From Asterochloris sp. CNOR1 (Eukaryota; Chlorophyta; Trebouxiophyceae; Trebouxiales; Trebouxiaceae), in contig OZ017753.1 of NCBI GenBank assembly GCA_963969365.1, positions 2,604,001 through 2,668,000 of the forward strand: 64,000 nucleotides of DNA. The letters run 5' to 3'. Made by a program: the position numbers and the translations under genes. Shown here piece by piece: positions 59,331 through 64,000 of the stretch (position 1 is the stretch's first letter; the number at the start of each line of letters is the position of its first letter). The notes below the pieces were generated by a model. That model saw only the letters and a list, made by a program, of their open reading frames with translations. It made no database searches and had not been told where the DNA came from.

Positions 59331-61151
59331 TTAGCTTGAGCCAGGCAAGTCAGGGTAGATGTCTTTTAACCTGTCAGAAGGAATGTATCGGCCTGCAATA
59401 CGTAGCATCAGCATGAGGCAGGAAGCTGACTGCGTGGCAAGGGGACTGCAAGCGGTCAAGACTGACCGTTCTCAAAACCAACAAAAATGGAGTCGATCAT
59501 GGGATTGTCAACCTGTGTCTCTACTCTAGGGAAGGCTATATTCTCCTGTGCGACTGCAAGACAACGGCAGGCTGCTTGGCAAACGAGGACCTGCTGCAGG
59601 CGGCTTCTGACACAGGCTCATGACAAGGCAGGCCCCACCATAAGTGGTGCTCAATTTAGGCCACGCAGCATCCACAAGCACATGGTAGAAGGGTTGTGAG
59701 CGACCGGCCGGGAGCCCATCAACCTTCATCATCTACAGGCGCATCAAGATGATGTCAGGGCACCAGATATGGGAGGGCTTGCATGCAGACATAGCTGGAC
59801 TGCGCTGCTGCTTCTCATCAGAGGTGCGCTGCATCTCAGAAGTGGTTTGGTCTGATGCAGCAACTAGAAGCACTGCTGCACGCTGTGCCCCCAGGCAAAC
59901 CCGCTGAGCGATGCTTGCCCTGAACGGTATCTCTGGTGGCACTGCTGTACAATATGCACTGACCTGAATCCAGGACTCTGGGGCACAGCACTTGCCATCA
60001 TAGCCAATGATAACACCCCGATACCTGGAGATAGCAACAACCTTCAGGCACCAAGCACTGCAGGGTGGCCCATAATGATCTGCAGGCTGCCAAGACCAGC
60101 TAGCAGCAAGACTCACTCATATTTGCGGTGAACAATAACTTGGCCTGCAGGGCAAACAGAGCACCTCAGGTCCAGCTGGGGACTTGGAAGACGCCAATAT
60201 GCTGAGCACACTCTCGTATTGAGCTTTGGGTTTTGTGAGCCTTTCATTTTCATAGGGTAGCATTCTGGCACATCCAGGCTGCTTGGGGCAGCACCTGTCT
60301 GCAGAGTGCCCACTCAAAGCCCTCACTGTGCGCAGGGTGCTGCGTGCTTGGCGTCAGCCGCAACAGTCACGCTTCAGGGCGCTGTGGCTCTGTCAGGCTT
60401 GGGCAGAGCACTCCATGCAGGGCACTTGATGTGAGGGCAGTCACACTTCACAGGGCAGAGGTCGCTGTGCCCCTGTCAGGCTCAGGCACCAACTGCGCCC
60501 ATACATCATGTCTGATATTGGGGCAGTCACGCTTCACAAGGCAGAGGGCGCTGTGCCCCCGTCAGGCTCAGGCAGAGCACTCACCCACGCGATATTTGAT
60601 CTTGGAGCGCGCCACCTCGTTCAACTGGACGTCCAGGGTTCTAGCTCGCAGCTGCATGCTCTGAATATGGTCCCGCAGCCTGGCGGCCTCCCCATACTGC
60701 TCCTGCTCCACTGCCTGGCTCAGGCGGACCTCTGTGAGCCTTACCTGGTCCTTGGCCTGTGTGGCGAGTGCATAGTTCATGTTGCAACAGGTTTATTCAT
60801 GGGAACACGGCAGTCACTTGCAGGGCATCACTACAGGTGCTGTGCTGCAGCATGCATGGCCTGTGGCAGCTGTCCACAGCGCAGCAGGCGCACCTCATCA
60901 AGCTGCTGTTCCAGGGAAGCTACGTCCTCTGGGATAGATGTGGCAGGCTGGGCACCACTCGAGCTCTCTGCCTCTGCTCGTAGCCCTTTGCGCCTAGTTC
61001 GACTGTGTGCTGGTCTCGTGGACCATTGTTGATTTGGAGGCCGGTTCAACCCATGAAGACCAGCACGCGGGCAGCCAATGCAATGCAGGTGCATAATGCT
61101 CGGGCTTGCAGAAGAACAAGAAAGGGAGTGACCTGTTGGAAGCTTGAACAT
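59331..61151 (-). CDS. CLPF: ClpF-like plastid protein: UVR motif plus YccV/HspQ-like domain
   Basis: In plants ClpF works with ClpS1 as a substrate adaptor for the stromal Clp protease. Seven phase-consistent exons: 61151-60894, 60756-60585, 60144-60117, 60024-59964, 59732-59639, 59553-59467, 59392-59331, 253 residues. After a leader with Cys, Ser and Arg (likely a transit peptide) come SIPEDVASLEQQLDE and a UVR motif, LSQAVEQEQYGEAARLRDHI. The YccV domain follows: KYRV-GQVIVHRKYEYRGVIIGYDGKC, PESWIQ, VDGLPAGRSQPFYHVLVD, TTYVAQENIAF, FVGFENGRYIPSDRL, YPDLPGSS. This order matches Arabidopsis ClpF. The first ATG in frame gives MFKLPTG; an upstream GTG is not used. A role in Clp delivery is inferred from family membership. 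Confidence 0.85.
60364..60620. repeat. three units spanning the 3' edge of a ClpF-like exon
   Basis: The block cagtcacgcttca recurs at 60364, 60438 and 60524, each followed by gctgtg, tgtcaggct and a ggca-start. Only the last unit continues into the functional donor (60585) and exon. The other two carry diverged versions of the exon end, in the downstream intron of the minus-strand gene. Spacing is 74 and 86 bp. Confidence 0.85.
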
Positions 61152-61312
61152 GCCGGAGAGATGTCGCACTTAGGAATGTGACTGGCCCCTGGAGAAGGGT
61201 GCTAGGCCTCCTGATCAAAGATCAGCTTGGCATCACGAGTCAAAGTGGTTGACTTAAGATCGTGCCTAGAGCGCTCTCAGGTGCTTCTGTGGGCAGCAGC
61301 TGCTCAGCCCAC
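61152..61312. promoter_or_regulatory. compact divergent promoter, ClpF-like and GT77 genes
   Basis: The two start codons are 161 bp apart and face away from each other, so leaders and promoters overlap. No TATA box is seen. Confidence 0.5.
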
Positions 61313-64000
61313 ATGGCATTTGGTGGTGGGCTGCGCTTAAAAGCCAGGGGGGAGTCCCTAAGCAAGACGACCCGCCCAGCCCAGCACACCTGGCACAGCA
61401 TATGGCTCTTCACCTGCTTTGTGGGCATGTGCGCCGGCTTCATGCTGTCACAGAGGCTGTACCTGCATGGGCACACTTTGGCCAGTCCCAGCGTGCCCAG
61501 CAGCCCCCTGCAGGCTGCAGGGGACTCCCTGGCCCTGCAGCCGCTGCCAGCTCAGTCGCGGTCAGAGCTGGACAGCATTCTGCGCCACATTGCACCTCAG
61601 AGGGAGGTGATGGTGGCCATCTCCAACTACGCCCCCGTGGCCCAGGGCATGCTGCCAACCTTCCTTGAGGTGAGACTCGGAGCTGGGAGGTGGGTCTGGA
61701 GGGCAGGGGCAGCAGAATCTGCCATGTCGCTCTGCTATGCAACATTGGAAGTGTAGGCAGAAGCAGTACCTGTGAATGTTCCTGTTGCCGTGGAGCAGGG
61801 AAGAGGCTGGCTATTTTGCTGCCAGTTGCTGCAGCCATCAGTGCTGGTACAGTGCTGAGGCCCCTGTTGCATGCCCACACTCAGAGCCTGCTAGACGCGA
61901 ACACAGGCTGCTACTGATGTCTCCATGTAGCGACCAGGTACTGACCCCTCTGTCATGTGCACACCTCACAGGGCTTGTCTGGCGTAGGATGAAAGCAGAC
62001 TGTGACAGCTTCTGCCTGGCCTCCTTGCCCTGCAGCATGTCCAGACTGCTGATGCCTCGCCCTCCCTGCCCTGCAGAGCATCCAGAAAGCTGATGCCTTT
62101 GCCTCCTTGCCCTGCAGAATGTCCAGAAAGCTGGGATCACAAACTACGTGGTCGTGGCCATTGACAAGCAGGTCCATGAGTGGTGCCTCCAGGAGGGGAT
62201 CAACGTCTGGTACAGAGACACTGCGGTGTGTAAGAGCTGGCTTGGTGTGCTGCGTTTGCACAGCATAATTGCACAGCTCTGCCTGCTCAACCCAGCATGC
62301 CATGCCACTGTGGGAGGCAGCCGCAGCATTACGCGACGCACATCTGGAAGCTGGAGGTACGCTGTCCTGCCTTGTACTGCTTTTCTCCTGCTGCCAAGGT
62401 CTCAGCCCTCCCTGCCGGGGACAGCAAGCTTGTGAATGGCAGGCCTCAGACTCTAGCATCCAGCTCTGCAGCCCAGCCTTTGCCCACTCTGGGCTGCGTC
62501 ACACAGCTTGTGCAAGTGCTATGCAGATCGATGCCTCCCAAGCCAACACAGGCCAGAACCATGCCATCTCTGCCCTCAAGTTCAAGATTCTGAGGGAGTT
62601 CCTCCAGTTGGGCTGGAATGTGCTCCTCAGTGACATTGATGTCGTGGTGATTCAGGTATGCCCCAGATTGCTGCGTGCAGCTGGGGCTGCTGTGCGATCT
62701 CCGATGGTGGAGTTGCTGCCTGGGACTCCTCTGTTGCTGTAGTGTGCAAACAGCTGGTGCTAGTCTGTGCTCCCAAGGCTTGATGATCGATGCCTGGGGC
62801 TGTGCGCCTACGTAGACGGGTCATCAGCTGGGGCTGCCCTGTGCTCCCCAGTTATGGTGCTGCTCCGTGCTGACAGTTTGCAGTCCTCAGCTGGGGGGTG
62901 CTCTGTGCCATTGCCACAGCTGCTGCTGTCATCACTGCACTGCGCTTAAGGCACAGGCAACTGGTGGGCAATTGCCTGAGGAGTGAGGCGTGTGCAATGG
63001 CCCATGGGCTCAAGTGGAGCGCCTGCTTGACAGACTGCAGGCATCTGTGTGGTTCAGCCTGGCAGCTTGATGGCTTTGTGTCTGGCTAGCTGCTGCCCAA
63101 CTTGTGGTCGCTTCAGGCTGTGACAGTGCAGCTGACCTTGCTACAGACCACGCCTGAACTCAGCAGCTGGTCTCTCAGACTGCTGCAGTTCTCACCATGC
63201 ACGTCCTTCTCTGTGCAGAACCCGTTTGACCACCTGTATCGAGACCATGATGTGGAGGGAATGAGCGATGGGTGAGAGGGACCCCTGCCCGATTCCACCG
63301 CAGCCAGTGTGCAGCAAACTGTCTTCATGCCCAGCACAGTGGGCGAGCAGATGGGCAGGACTCCATGTACGGCTGTGGCATTTGCTGCCGACGGGCTGCC
63401 ATCACGCACAACCCTCAGTTGGGGGACAGATCAGCGGGCAACACATGGTTGCAGCTCTGGTGATGCTGCAGATTTGATGACTGGACAGCCTACGGCAAGA
63501 TTGGTGGGCTCGACGACCCATCCATGGGCTGGGCGAGATATGCGCAGGTGATTGGATGCACAGCAAGTCTGTCTCTGACACTGGAGGGTTATATCATTTC
63601 GAGAGCCCAGATCAAGCTGCCTCTGCTGGGGTGTTTTACATCAGTAGTGCTGAGGGCAGCTGCTCTGATGTCCTTATGGCGCTTGTAGCAGCTCCGCTGT
63701 CCCATGCAGACAGCACTGCGTTTGTGTGACGTGAAGAGCGGAAAACCAGGAGCTGGCTGCCTGCTCAAAAGCCGCTGCTGCTGTCCTGTGCTGCAGAGCA
63801 CTGAGCACCTCAACATGAACTCAGGCCTGTTCTGGCTGAAAGCCAATGTCCGCACCATTGGCCTGATGGAGCGTATTGCAGCACGCCTGGCCAGGGAAGA
63901 AGCCTGGGACCAGTCAGTTTATAATCAGGAGATCTTCTTCCTGAGCCATGATGACTACGAGAGCCCCCATGTTAGCGTCCGTGTCATGAACATCTACAGG
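61313..64000 (+). CDS. GT77 arabinosyltransferase, RRA-like (partial, runs off the window)
   Basis: RRA proteins are Golgi glycosyltransferases that add arabinose to hydroxyproline-linked chains of cell-wall glycoproteins. Exons: 61313-61669, 62118-62225, 62527-62655, 63219-63271, 63472-63547, 63797 to at least 64000. The start ATG gives a short cytosolic segment and one membrane anchor ([17 protein letters not shown]), a type II Golgi topology; an in-frame GTG 51 bases earlier is not used. Family motifs are [40 protein letters not shown], the metal-binding DxD in [57 protein letters not shown] and [15 protein letters not shown]. The 3' end lies outside the window. The donor sugar and acceptor are inferred from plant RRA1-3. 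Confidence 0.91.
62031..62130. repeat. 41-bp ladder of acceptor sites before GT77 exon 2
   Basis: Three tgcag acceptors end at 62035, 62076 and 62117, exactly 41 bp apart. Each is followed by a version of the exon start (catgtccag, agcatccagaaagc, aatgtccagaaagc). Only the third continues as the real exon. Confidence 0.93.

Noticed and set aside
61262-61312. Longer N-terminus for the GT77 protein
   Set aside because: The codon at 61262 is GTG. The ATG at 61313 gives a normal type II anchor.

Overview
The window is nuclear DNA of a photosynthetic eukaryote, most likely a green alga of trebouxiophyte type. Nearly every gene is cut into 5-15 short exons by GT-AG introns with strong ctgcag acceptors. 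The gene set includes nucleus-encoded plastid proteins (PsaE, VIPP1, carboxyltransferase alpha, MenA/ABC4, a ClpF-like protein). UGUAA-type polyadenylation signals follow several stops. Gene models were spliced by hand from exon homology, phase and splice sites, so coordinates are spans with exons listed in the evidence. No tRNA, rRNA, CRISPR array or transposon was recognised.

Layout. 0.2-5 kb: an orphan 3' exon, a DnaJ-type zinc-finger protein (+) and the Arp2/3 subunit ARPC1 (-). 5.2-12.9 kb: bifunctional P5CS of proline synthesis (-, 15 exons). 14.3-17.8 kb: a short-chain dehydrogenase and an intron-containing histone H2A.X (+). 17.9-24.7 kb: a YwrD-type gamma-glutamyltransferase (-). 25.6-28.2 kb: MenA/ABC4 of phylloquinone synthesis (-). 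29.8-34.8 and 41.4-45.9 kb: two secreted GH5 mannanase-like paralogues (+), separated by psaE (+) and VIPP1 (-). 47.9-54.1 kb: plastid acetyl-CoA carboxylase CT-alpha (-). 54.3-59.1 kb: a Rubisco-LSMT-like SET protein (+). 59.3-61.2 kb: a ClpF-like UVR/YccV protein (-). 61.3-64 kb: a GT77 arabinosyltransferase of RRA type (+), cut by the window end. The genes do not form one pathway, but at least six serve the plastid. PsaE, phylloquinone synthesis and VIPP1 all concern photosystem I or thylakoids.

The most unusual signal lies in the introns. In at least eight genes an intron holds one to four degenerate tandem copies of the edge of its neighbouring exon. Each copy includes the splice site and tens of bases of former coding sequence, repeated at periods of about 41-305 bp. 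Some copies keep near-identical splice sites. At least one (accA, about 52.85 kb) is a dead pseudo-exon with an in-frame stop. This looks like a recurrent mode of intron growth, or of decoy splice-site formation, by junction-spanning tandem duplication.
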